Origin: a virus
DNA: 20,072 bases
IMG/VR virus record: IMGVR_UViG_3300047550_005009
Coordinates: 1-20,072 of that record
Strand: one strand, 5' to 3'
Part shown: positions 4,713-11,761 of the stretch, piece by piece
How the letters are laid out: each line of letters starts with the position of its first letter
Numbering within the stretch: position 1 is the stretch's first letter
The notes under the pieces: model-generated
What the model saw: only the letters and a program-made list of their open reading frames with translations
Databases searched by the model: none
Told to the model about the DNA's origin: nothing
Position numbers and translations under genes: made by a program

Positions 4713-7377
4713 GTTTCTTATTTATATGCTTACGCAAAATTTGTTTAAACTCTTCTAGATTATTAGGGTTAGTATCTAAATAACTTCTTATTAAATATTT
4801 TTTAGCTTCTGCCAGGTTACGTTGACGTAGTGCTGTTATCAAATCTCTAGGTTCGTCTAATTGTAGAGCTGCTTGACCAGGTATCAGTAAATATTCTCTA
4901 TTACCCGGATATACCTTAATTGAAATTACAGTTTGACCGTTTCTAAGTCTTATTATATACATACGGCTCTGGCCTACAGCTATTGCATCTGTTACAATTC
5001 CGGCAGTACCTAATAACTGGTTTCTACGGCGAGCACCTCCATCAGTTAAGCGGTTGAGAGGAGCTGCGTTATCAATATTCAATCTACGTCTATCTCGGTC
5101 TGGGAGTCTATTAAATTGCACGGCTGCGCCTAATTCGGTCATTTTGTCTCCTACACTAATGTTACCTACCGGTGCGGGTTGTTGCCAGTAGGCACGTGTT
5201 ACGCCTTGCTGTTGTGGCTGTTGTGTGGGTTGTTGTTGTGGGGCTTGAACGCCTAGTAGTTGATTTGCTTTTGCAGCAGAAATTGGTGCTTGTACTAGCC
5301 CTCCACGTGTAGATGGCTTACGAGTATTTCTTGGATTTTGTGGATCTATTAATAAAACCCTATCACCATCAACTGCTAACTTGAATCTATTCTGCGGATT
5401 AACAGGAGGATTAGAAGCGGCAAAGTCGTACAAACTATTATACATTCCGTTCCTTAGGATATCGATCAGCAGGGCGTCGTCAATCAAATTACCGCTCTGT
5501 CTTAAGTAATTGAAATAGGCAGGATACATTGATCGATCTAAATTTTCTTGAGTATCATACCGCCTCCAGTCTCTACCTCTTCCAAATAAAGCCGGTGAAA
5601 TAGTATAGGCTCTACCGTTTGTAGGATTAGTCTGCATAAAAAAGAAATTCCTCTCACCTTGCGGCGTCGATAATAACACCACTCTATCCTCTCCTTCTCC
5701 AAATGTTCTATTACCGTAAGGTATCGATTCTACAACGTTTAATAAAGCGTCTTTGTCTACGGTAGCAGAAATATCTTTATTTGTTCTAAATATGTTAAGA
5801 ACATTCTTCTGGAATGTTTCATTATCTATAGAGTCGTCGAATGCTTGCTGTACTTCTTCGTCATTAAACGGTACCTGTGTTACATTACCTTCTTTGTCTA
5901 TCTTAAACGAGGTCAGAGAACTTGAATCTAGTATAATCTCACCATTATCAACAGGCTTGACCGTAGTACCGCTCTCTCCGGGTTTCTCTTTTATCTTTTC
6001 TACTAACTTTTTAATTACATCGTTACTTATTGCTCCGTCCTTTACTAAATCTACAAAAGTCTTAAAAGGGACTTTTTCTAATTCAGGATAATCTAGTAAA
6101 TATTTTGATGTTCTTTTTGTCAGTTTTACATTCGGGTAATTATCATCTTCTTGATACAATTGAATCTTTAACGGATCTTCAAAAGTTAACTTTACTATTG
6201 TATCACCATCTTTAGCTACATACAGTCTCTCATCAGGTTTTAATTCGTACTTACCGAGTTTAACTAAAAGCTTCTTGACGTTAAAAGGTAAAAATGAGGA
6301 TGCTAAATATTTTTGATCGACATCTTCAAAGAAGTTTGCCATTATCGAACGTCTTGCCGAATCAGGGAACTTCTCTAGGGCTCTTATGAGGAGAGTAGGT
6401 TTAATTACACCGGGAGTGGTAGCTACGAAATTAAGTATTTCTGGATATTTCGCTAAATGGTTTTCTACAAAATCTCTATCGTCTATATCACTAAAGATTC
6501 TCTCGTTACCGTTTCGCCCTCTAACGTCTTTCCTGACAACTAGGTATTGTTTCTTTACTGAAAACGGGAATTTAGTCCACTCGCTGTAACTTACAGGATT
6601 GTTTTTATACTGCTGTGTTACTTTTTCGCCGGTTGATAGCGGTATGTATTTCAGAACATTCTTAAGGTTTGGGATTTCTCTTAACCAAGGAACTTCTCTT
6701 TCGAGTCGATCTAGACTCATTGGCTCTGATTCGTTAGGCGAATTCTCTCTATTTGTATAAACGTATCTTTCGTCTACATCTTCTGTCTCAGGATTTCTAA
6801 CTTGAATAGCTACAAAGCTTAGTTTATTACTATCAGACAGGTTTGTATTTCTAGCCAGGTAAAAAGTTGGGTAACCTCTTTGTGAACTATACCTGTAATT
6901 GGCATAAGAACCTCTAGTTATACACCATTTCTCTCCTTTTCCAAATTTTATACAATTACCTTCTTTACTTCCGTTATATACTGCAATACTATCATCATCG
7001 TTGTGGTAGACTACATCCGGTGTTATATCTATTGCTTCAGGTGCTTCATCTCCAGGGCTTGCAGTTGCGAATTTAATAAGTTTAGAAATAGACCATTTAT
7101 CTAAATCTCTTTGATCGGGAGGTAATTTTTCTTTCCCTTTATCAAAATTCTTAATATAATTTTCTAGATCTTCATCTGTAACATTAATATTTAAATCTTC
7201 AGCCTCATCTTTAAATTTTTGAATAAACTTTTTTAAAGTTCCTTCACTGTAGGCCTCATTCATAGAACTAGGCCAATTATACACAGTATGCTCTATGAGC
7301 TTGTAGATAAGTTTTTTATTACGCTTAGAAGTACAGGGCGTACATTCTTCTTTTTCTATGTCTACTGATTTCATCAT
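4705..7377 (-). CDS. 890-aa uncharacterised protein with GxxWCIT domain
   Basis: The function is unknown. After a short Cys-containing start (CTPC, 12-15) and a helical acidic section, residues about 122-215 form a domain with NCIKFGKGEKWCITR (141-155) and GYPTFYLAR (168-176). The pattern 'C-I-x-Y/F-G-x-G-x-x-W-C-I/T' followed by a 'Y...PTFYF' strand recurs in large proteins of marine and jumbo phages. The middle (about 250-700) is a series of helical and beta sections without recognisable motifs. A Gln/Pro-rich linker (about 705-724) joins it to a C-terminal part (about 740-890) with a beta sheet and a basic helical tail. No membrane segments are present. It overlaps the 130-aa gene as ATGA and the 86-aa gene by eight bases. 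A virion-internal or host-modifying protein is a guess. Confidence 0.85.
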   Translation of the reverse strand: MMKSVDIEKEECTPCTSKRNKKLIYKLIEHTVYNWPSSMNEAYSEGTLKKFIQKFKDEAEDLNINVTDEDLENYIKNFDKGKEKLPPDQRDLDKWSISKLIKFATASPGDEAPEAIDITPDVVYHNDDDSIAVYNGSKEGNCIKFGKGEKWCITRGSYANYRYSSQRGYPTFYLARNTNLSDSNKLSFVAIQVRNPETEDVDERYVYTNRENSPNESEPMSLDRLEREVPWLREIPNLKNVLKYIPLSTGEKVTQQYKNNPVSYSEWTKFPFSVKKQYLVVRKDVRGRNGNERIFSDIDDRDFVENHLAKYPEILNFVATTPGVIKPTLLIRALEKFPDSARRSIMANFFEDVDQKYLASSFLPFNVKKLLVKLGKYELKPDERLYVAKDGDTIVKLTFEDPLKIQLYQEDDNYPNVKLTKRTSKYLLDYPELEKVPFKTFVDLVKDGAISNDVIKKLVEKIKEKPGESGTTVKPVDNGEIILDSSSLTSFKIDKEGNVTQVPFNDEEVQQAFDDSIDNETFQKNVLNIFRTNKDISATVDKDALLNVVESIPYGNRTFGEGEDRVVLLSTPQGERNFFFMQTNPTNGRAYTISPALFGRGRDWRRYDTQENLDRSMYPAYFNYLRQSGNLIDDALLIDILRNGMYNSLYDFAASNPPVNPQNRFKLAVDGDRVLLIDPQNPRNTRKPSTRGGLVQAPISAAKANQLLGVQAPQQQPTQQPQQQGVTRAYWQQPAPVGNISVGDKMTELGAAVQFNRLPDRDRRRLNIDNAAPLNRLTDGGARRRNQLLGTAGIVTDAIAVGQSRMYIIRLRNGQTVISIKVYPGNREYLLIPGQAALQLDEPRDLITALRQRNLAEAKKYLIRSYLDTNPNNLEEFKQILRKHINKKHE
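4719..4726 (-). promoter_or_regulatory. Perfect TATAAATA late-promoter-like box
   Basis: The minus strand reads TATAAATA, the T4 late consensus, within the last codons of the 890-aa gene and six bases before the start of the 86-aa gene. A transcript starting a few bases after it would be leaderless or nearly so. It is the only perfect copy I found in gene orientation. A few chance copies are expected in a window this AT-rich. Confidence 0.25.
5206..5243 (-). repeat. CAA/CAG-rich tract coding for a Gln/Pro linker
   Basis: On the minus strand this tract of CAA, CAG and CCA/ACA codons encodes an interrupted polyglutamine linker at about residues 711-724 of the 890-aa protein. It marks a domain boundary and could change length by slippage. 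Confidence 0.6.
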
Positions 7378-7766
7378 TTTGTTTTACCCCATTTTTTACC
7401 TTTACCTGGATCTTTACAAGCTGAAGGTGTTGGTCTACAAGAAGGATATTTAGATCTTTTTTCACCTTTTTGTCTACCGCAAGACTTACATTTAGTCTTA
7501 CCATCTACCTCTCTACATGTATTACAGTCTACCCATCCTTTCGATCCACCAGAACCTCCTTGTCTTGAAAACCATTTATGAAGAGATTCTTTCTCTTCAG
7601 TGATATCTTCTTCTTTTAGTCCTTTCCAAATCTTTCCTTGACGACATCTTACGATTGCACCAGAACGGTAGGCAGAAGGCTTATCATACTTGCGGCGAGC
7701 AATACGAAGACAGCGGTCTTCTTTTTCCTCAATAATCTCGTTTAGTATGTCTGATAATTTAATCAT
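7374..7766 (-). CDS. Cys-rich basic protein, putative zinc binder (DUF5872-like)
   Basis: This 130-aa protein has two parts. The first (about 1-55) begins MIKLSDILNEII, a targeting-like N-terminus, and contains DKPSAYRSGAIVRCRQGKIW (28-47), a segment repeated in other phage proteins. The second (about 60-130) reads LHKWFSRQGGSGGSKGWVDC, then C-x2-C-type pairs (N-T-C-R, C-K-S-C-G) and RSKYPSCRPTPSAC, and ends in a very basic tail. I recall the second part as the family called DUF5872, a small zinc-ribbon-like domain without known function. The spacing of the cysteines suggests one or two metal sites. It starts one base after the 496-aa gene (TAATATG) and ends in an ATGA overlap with the 890-aa gene, so the three are coupled. 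Confidence 0.85.
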   Translation of the reverse strand: MIKLSDILNEIIEEKEDRCLRIARRKYDKPSAYRSGAIVRCRQGKIWKGLKEEDITEEKESLHKWFSRQGGSGGSKGWVDCNTCREVDGKTKCKSCGRQKGEKRSKYPSCRPTPSACKDPGKGKKWGKTK

Positions 7767-7767
7767 A

Positions 7768-9258
7768 TTACCAAGCTCTACAGGACCAGTAACGTGCCTT
7801 CCAGCGTGGTCCAGGGTTACTGCATTTATGTCTTGCTCTAAAACTCCTTCTACGGGCAGGATTAGATTTTTTTATTCGCATGTTAGGGTCACCAAAGTTA
7901 ACCTTCACTACATTACCCTTTGCATTCTTAACATACACAGATCTTTTCTTTGGGCCTCCAGGGGTTAAAAAAGGTTTACCGAGTGATACTTTGCGTCCTC
8001 TGTATTCAGCTTCTTCTAATTTATGCTCATACTCCATCAAGTATTCCATCAAACAAGCCTCACAAAATTGATCTGTTTCGTCGATAAACTTTGGATCGAA
8101 ATCCGATAGATCTTGTTTCAATTCTTCGAATTCTCTCTGATTTATTTCGTGTACGTAGTTTACTACGTCTTCGATCTTTTTAAAATACCATCCTTTATCC
8201 TGTAAATGAGCTAATGCGTCAGGATTTTGGTGTAGATAGTTTATAAAAGCTTCAACTCCTGATGAAGTACCGGATAGTTCTTGAATTTCTTCTTCTACAT
8301 CTGCTCTCACTTGGTGAAATTCACCTGCCCCGTCATCGACCATAGTATGCATTTCATTAGTTCTACGGCTACAATGATGTTTTCCTGTTAAAAAAGGTTT
8401 AGGGCAACTAGTGCCCTTTACGTGGACATGCCCGCATTTACCGCAGCATGTACCTTTTTTCTCCTCTAGAGACATATCTTCTCTTTTTAAAGTTTTACCG
8501 AAGTATGCATTTGTGAAAATATTTTCAAACCGGCGAGTATCTTGAAATTTTCCTCCTTTTAAAACAGGTTTTTCAAATTTAACTTCTACCCAATCTACCA
8601 CACCATTTGTACCCCCCTTACCTCCTCCTGCTGCTGCTATTACTATTCCTTTACCGTATTGCTTGTGTTCGAAAGGGCTGCCTTTTCTGTAGTCAGTCCT
8701 TACTTTATAGGGTAACGAAGTTTCTGAAGCTTTAATTATTTCTGGTTTCTCTTCTTTCTCGATTACCCTGTTACCGTCAATATCTACTAGAAATTCTGCG
8801 TAAGATGGAGTGTATACGCCTGGAGGTCTTACGCCTAGATCTTCTGGTCTCTCTCTTTTAAGGTGATCTTCAATAGTGATCAATATCTGTTCATCATCTG
8901 ATTTGTAAGTAGGATACATTGTTAGAGCCTTATCGTTGGCTACAACAACTAAGTAGATCGTTCCACCTCCATCCCCGTTAATTATTCCTATATTATACTT
9001 CTTGCCATTATGTACCAGTTGAGGAATAAAAACCTTAACGCCAAGATTAACGTTATTAGATCTTCCGACGTTACTAACCTCAAGCCTTGTTAAGTTTTCG
9101 TTTAATTTTTCTTGAAGTACAGAAATTAACTTGCTATCGACTTCTTCTTTATTTCTATCTCCGTAAACAGCTTCAGGGAGCTCAATAGCTTTGATTGTAC
9201 CTCGCTCTGCTTTTCGTTTGAGGTAGTGGTCTGTTCTTATAGCTTCCCATAGTTGCAT
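7768..9258 (-). CDS. 496-aa multidomain phage protein with YGxG and Cys-rich modules
   Basis: This is a composite protein of unknown function. The N-terminal part (about 1-135) starts MQLWEAIRTDHYLKRKAERG and contains LGVKVFIPQLVHNGKKY, a mixed alpha/beta unit that recurs in phage proteins. Residues about 195-252 hold FEHKQYGKGIVI and WVEVKFEKPVLKGGKF...TRRFENIFT, which looks like a small Tudor/CarD-type beta barrel. Next is a Cys/His cluster (GTCCGKCGHVHVKGTSC and KHHCSRR, about 267-300), probably zinc-binding. After a helical acidic part (about 310-410) the C-terminal ~60 residues carry GNVVKVNFGDPNMRIKKSNP, ARRRSFRARHKCSNPGPRWK and ARYWSCRAW. I have seen that last unit at the C-terminus of several marine phage proteins. 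The modules suggest nucleic-acid contact; this is inference. It begins as TAATG from the 120-aa gene. Confidence 0.85.
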   Translation of the reverse strand: MQLWEAIRTDHYLKRKAERGTIKAIELPEAVYGDRNKEEVDSKLISVLQEKLNENLTRLEVSNVGRSNNVNLGVKVFIPQLVHNGKKYNIGIINGDGGGTIYLVVVANDKALTMYPTYKSDDEQILITIEDHLKRERPEDLGVRPPGVYTPSYAEFLVDIDGNRVIEKEEKPEIIKASETSLPYKVRTDYRKGSPFEHKQYGKGIVIAAAGGGKGGTNGVVDWVEVKFEKPVLKGGKFQDTRRFENIFTNAYFGKTLKREDMSLEEKKGTCCGKCGHVHVKGTSCPKPFLTGKHHCSRRTNEMHTMVDDGAGEFHQVRADVEEEIQELSGTSSGVEAFINYLHQNPDALAHLQDKGWYFKKIEDVVNYVHEINQREFEELKQDLSDFDPKFIDETDQFCEACLMEYLMEYEHKLEEAEYRGRKVSLGKPFLTPGGPKKRSVYVKNAKGNVVKVNFGDPNMRIKKSNPARRRSFRARHKCSNPGPRWKARYWSCRAW

Positions 9259-9620
9259 TAATGCAAGAATTTAAGCTTATATTTAGTTGACTGTATCAAG
9301 GTCATTACTTCATCATACTGATTTACAAGAAAAGTGTCTTGAGGTAATGAAGGTAGAATTGCTTCTACGAATTTGCATAGCCCTTCAAAATACATTGCGG
9401 GGTTTTCGTCCTCTTTAATCGTACCTGCCATCTTATAATCACGTAAAATACCGTATTTACCTTGGTAACTCTCTACAAGTCCATCTATTAATGGAATAAT
9501 ACCTTCGTAATAGCCTTGTAGAGCAATATGCTGGGCATAAGAAGGTGTTTGCAGGTGGTAGATGTGAGCCTGATTACGACTCTGCATCAAGGTTCCAATA
9601 AAAGTTCCGTACTGTTCCAT
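9258..9620 (-). CDS. Small all-helical protein (DUF5856-like, possibly ferritin/Dps-like)
   Basis: This 120-aa protein has the pattern LMQSRNQAHIYHLQTPSYAQH (about 11-31; quoted in part) then ALQGYYEGIIPLIDGLVESYQG (about 33-54), typical of a phage family I recall as DUF5856. The His, Glu and Asp residues on successive helices (H19, H22, H31, D46, E50) resemble the metal-binding face of ferritin-like and Dps four-helix bundles, but the protein is shorter than Dps (about 160 aa). A role in iron or DNA protection is therefore only a hypothesis. It overlaps both neighbours by one base (TAATG), the tightest coupling in the window. There is no signal peptide or membrane segment. Confidence 0.82.
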   Translation of the reverse strand: MEQYGTFIGTLMQSRNQAHIYHLQTPSYAQHIALQGYYEGIIPLIDGLVESYQGKYGILRDYKMAGTIKEDENPAMYFEGLCKFVEAILPSLPQDTFLVNQYDEVMTLIQSTKYKLKFLH

Positions 9621-10198
9621 TATTTTTCTTCGATTTCAGGTAATTGCTTTTTAGCGGCTTTAACCATTTTGTGCTTATCTCGCAACCCTTTAATCATGGC
9701 CATCTTTCTTTCAGCGAGGTCATGATGTTTTTCAGACATTTCTGGAAGATCAGTAGCATCTTTCATATGACTGTTGATCTCTTTCTGAAGTCTGGCAATA
9801 TGTTTATCGATTTTCTCTAGAACAGTATCTTTTTTCTTCTCAACTTCTTCTAAATGCTTACGAAGCTCCATGCAAGCTGCTTCTGCAACTAGCTTTGCTT
9901 CTTCTTCTTCATTGTAAACTCCGTGAACACTTTGAGGCTCAAACTGTCCCATACCAAAAGCATGTGTTTGATGCATCACATCATCAGGTGTAGACTCAGG
10001 TCCGGGCTTTAGAACTACGAAAATCTTACCGATTTTATCCTCGCATCCTGGATGATCCCAGTTTTCTGATATTACTGGCTCTTCAGATACGTGTTGAGGT
10101 AGATTTGTGATATCGGGAGTATGTGCAGCCCACTTTTTTGCAATCTTGGGGTGCTTGGCGAACATAAATCGCTGTTGAGCTTGTGATTTAAAGGGCAT
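9620..10198 (-). CDS. Phage protein with 'MPFKSQAQQRFMFA' N-terminus
   Basis: The first 30 residues, MPFKSQAQQRFMFAKHPKIA then KKWAAHTP, are a motif known from many phage proteins ('SQAQ' unit), in which a basic helix ends in a Trp and a T-P-D/N turn. Its role is unknown to me; DNA or virion binding has been my working guess. The middle (about 55-105) is a folded section with GKIFVVLKPGPESTPDDVMH, reminiscent of the acylphosphatase-like or MbtH-like short domains but not diagnostic. The rest (about 105-192) is a long charged helix, probably a coiled coil. It lies two bases after the 194-aa gene and overlaps the 120-aa gene by one base. A TATAAATA element (opposite strand) lies about 20 bases upstream. 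Confidence 0.82.
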   Translation of the reverse strand: MPFKSQAQQRFMFAKHPKIAKKWAAHTPDITNLPQHVSEEPVISENWDHPGCEDKIGKIFVVLKPGPESTPDDVMHQTHAFGMGQFEPQSVHGVYNEEEEAKLVAEAACMELRKHLEEVEKKKDTVLEKIDKHIARLQKEINSHMKDATDLPEMSEKHHDLAERKMAMIKGLRDKHKMVKAAKKQLPEIEEK

Positions 10199-10200
10199 TT

Positions 10201-10785
10201 TTATGGATTTTCTCCATTATAAATATCCAGTTTTCGTAGTTCAGCAATCTGTTCTTTAACCTGTTTATAAATGGCTTTTCTATCGCCTCCATCCCATTTT
10301 TCGACCTCTCCTTGTTCAGATACAAAGGTTTCTGATTGATCTACCCATTGCTCTAGGGCTGCTTCTAGGTGGTCTAATTCAGCGTTCTTATTACGATTCA
10401 TAATATTTGCAGAATATTCGTTCCATTCACCGAGACGCTTAATTTCTGACTCCATTTTAATAACGCAATCAAAGCATTTCTTGTGAATACCCCACATTTT
10501 TTTGTTGTAATCATTAATTTTCATCAAGTTTCCACATTCTGGACATGTAAGAGGCATTAGTACCAGCTCTTTTATCTTATCGAGCTTGGTAACAGACATT
10601 TTAATTCCGTTCTTTATAGTCCATTTCTTACCGTTTTCTTCCCAAACGTCCCCTTCTTTGTGGTCTTGATTACTCTTCTCGTATCCGGTTTGGATTTGAG
10701 TTCTAGCACCTGTATCACCGGTGATAATGTTTCGCATCCTCTGTACATCGCGAGGATTGAACTCTTTCTTAAGATTATTTTCCAT
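10201..10785 (-). CDS. Zinc-ribbon protein of marine T4-like phage type
   Basis: This 194-aa protein has three parts. Residues 9-65 contain NPRDVQRMRNIITGDTGA and EGDVWEENGKKWTIKNG, a segment I have seen in marine T4-like phage proteins. A zinc ribbon follows with C81-x2-C84 and C104-x2-C107, joined by a 19-residue loop. The C-terminal half is helical and acidic (about 110-194). The function is unknown; the ribbon could bind DNA, RNA or a protein. It sits between the metallopeptidase and the SQAQ protein in one continuous operon. No catalytic motif or membrane segment is visible. Confidence 0.85.
   Translation of the reverse strand: MENNLKKEFNPRDVQRMRNIITGDTGARTQIQTGYEKSNQDHKEGDVWEENGKKWTIKNGIKMSVTKLDKIKELVLMPLTCPECGNLMKINDYNKKMWGIHKKCFDCVIKMESEIKRLGEWNEYSANIMNRNKNAELDHLEAALEQWVDQSETFVSEQGEVEKWDGGDRKAIYKQVKEQIAELRKLDIYNGENP
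10218..10225. promoter_or_regulatory. TATAAATA motif (copy 3), opposite to the genes
   Basis: The plus strand reads TATAAATATC within the last codons of the zinc-ribbon gene, 19 bases before the next start. The ten bases match those at 11753-11762. The orientation is opposite to all genes. Confidence 0.25.
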
Positions 10786-10794
10786 AACTAAAAC

Positions 10795-11166
10795 TTACAA
10801 AACATCTAAATTATATACGCTTAAATTTAATTTTCCGTATTCTCTCATTATAATTCCAGCTATCGCATTAGCATCATTTTCAATTTCTGTCCCAGTTTCA
10901 CCAGCATCACTATAAATTAGATTTAGTTCCTGCTGCCGATGATGTACTAGTTCGTGAGCAAGACTTCTACATACATCAGCAAGGTTTCTCCCGGTTATAA
11001 ACACCTTTACTGTCATTTCACCAGGATTATATTCACCGAAAGATCTACGCATCTCCACAAAGCTTCTGTCTTTTACTAAAGAGATTTTCGGAAGAGATTG
11101 AATCTCTAGCTCTTTTTTGCAGAAGCCAACAAAGTGTTTTAGTATATCAAGATTCTTCTGGTTCAC
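10795..11166 (-). CDS. Small HELVH metallopeptidase-like protein
   Basis: This 123-aa protein is a compact gluzincin-type zinc peptidase domain. H71-E-L-V-H75 supplies two zinc ligands and the catalytic Glu. The later GTEIENDANAIAG (92-104) gives a probable third ligand (Glu96) in the position used by ImmA/IrrE and SprT-like families. It is shorter than SprT, lacks a C-terminal zinc ribbon, and has no DNA-binding domain. The role could be processing of a phage or host protein; the substrate is unknown. The start is GTG at 11166, overlapping the nucleotidyltransferase gene by 20 bases. No ATG lies before residue 39, and starting there would lose the first helix but keep the HELVH site. Confidence 0.85.
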   Translation of the reverse strand: MNQKNLDILKHFVGFCKKELEIQSLPKISLVKDRSFVEMRRSFGEYNPGEMTVKVFITGRNLADVCRSLAHELVHHRQQELNLIYSDAGETGTEIENDANAIAGIIMREYGKLNLSVYNLDVL

Positions 11167-11746
11167 TTTTGCTCATTTTAGGGGCAAGCATTTTAAATAT
11201 CTTTGATGCAGCCCCGCGATTGTATGCCGATGTTGGAACAGATTCTTTAAACTCTTCATAGTCCCCCGTCTGTAATAATGTTCTTACATGCGGGGCAGAA
11301 GCGTTTGCTTGTCTCTCTTTGACTTTTATCACCTTAACTCTATCCCCGAATTGCTGCTGAAGGGAATTCCCATACTCCATATCATCACTCTCATCATCTC
11401 CTACAGCAATATACACAGGATCTACTGTGGGATTCTTTGCTAGAAAATCTATTATAGTTACAACCGGGGATTCTTTAGTTGAAATACGAACTGTTATCTT
11501 AGGGTTAGGTTCTGCTTGAAGATACATGTTCCAAATCATAAGAGAGTCTTCCGGCGTAATCCCGTCTATTACTTTCTTACTTATAATGATATATACCTTG
11601 TTGATATACGGTTTTGCAGCTAGAGCTTTTGCAGCTTCGTAATGTCCTTTATGTGGAGGCTTGAATCTTCCTGGATAAAAACAAGGGCCTGGTTCGTTCA
11701 GAACAGCTTCAGCAATAGTTTTTCCTAGTATTTGAGGATTAATCAT
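11147..11746 (-). CDS. HxGH nucleotidyltransferase (NMNAT/cytidylyltransferase-like)
   Basis: This 199-aa protein belongs to the HxGH nucleotidyltransferase superfamily, which transfers AMP or CMP from a nucleotide triphosphate. FYPGRFKPPHKGH (23-35) holds the phosphate-binding H32-K-G-H35, and SAPHVR (150-155) is the second, ISxxxR-like motif near the C-terminus. GDDES (116-120) is typical of the substrate loop. The closest match in layout is archaeal-type NMN adenylyltransferase (NadM/NadR-like), which makes NAD+, but substrate cannot be read from the sequence. A 20-residue N-terminal extension ends in VLNEP, echoing the L-x-E N-termini of other proteins here. It lies between the exonuclease and the metallopeptidase and overlaps the latter by 20 bases. 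Confidence 0.88.
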   Translation of the reverse strand: MINPQILGKTIAEAVLNEPGPCFYPGRFKPPHKGHYEAAKALAAKPYINKVYIIISKKVIDGITPEDSLMIWNMYLQAEPNPKITVRISTKESPVVTIIDFLAKNPTVDPVYIAVGDDESDDMEYGNSLQQQFGDRVKVIKVKERQANASAPHVRTLLQTGDYEEFKESVPTSAYNRGAASKIFKMLAPKMSKSEPEES

Positions 11747-11752
11747 ACTAGT

Positions 11753-11760
11753 TATAAATA
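11753..11760. promoter_or_regulatory. TATAAATA motif (copy 4), opposite to the genes
   Basis: The plus strand reads TATAAATATC in the 15-base gap between the exonuclease stop and the nucleotidyltransferase start (minus strand GATATTTATA). It is a perfect T4 late-promoter core but points away from the genes. Confidence 0.3.
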
Positions 11761-11761
11761 T

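Noticed and set aside
4525-4758. Plus-strand 77-codon frame with a hydrophobic end, possible holin
   Set aside because: It is the complement of the Pro/Lys-rich 86-aa gene. Gly/Phe content and the apparent membrane segment come from antisense reading.
5753-6091. Plus-strand 112-codon frame inside the 890-aa gene
   Set aside because: It is antisense to a continuous gene with normal composition; Ser/Leu-rich and without a recognisable motif.
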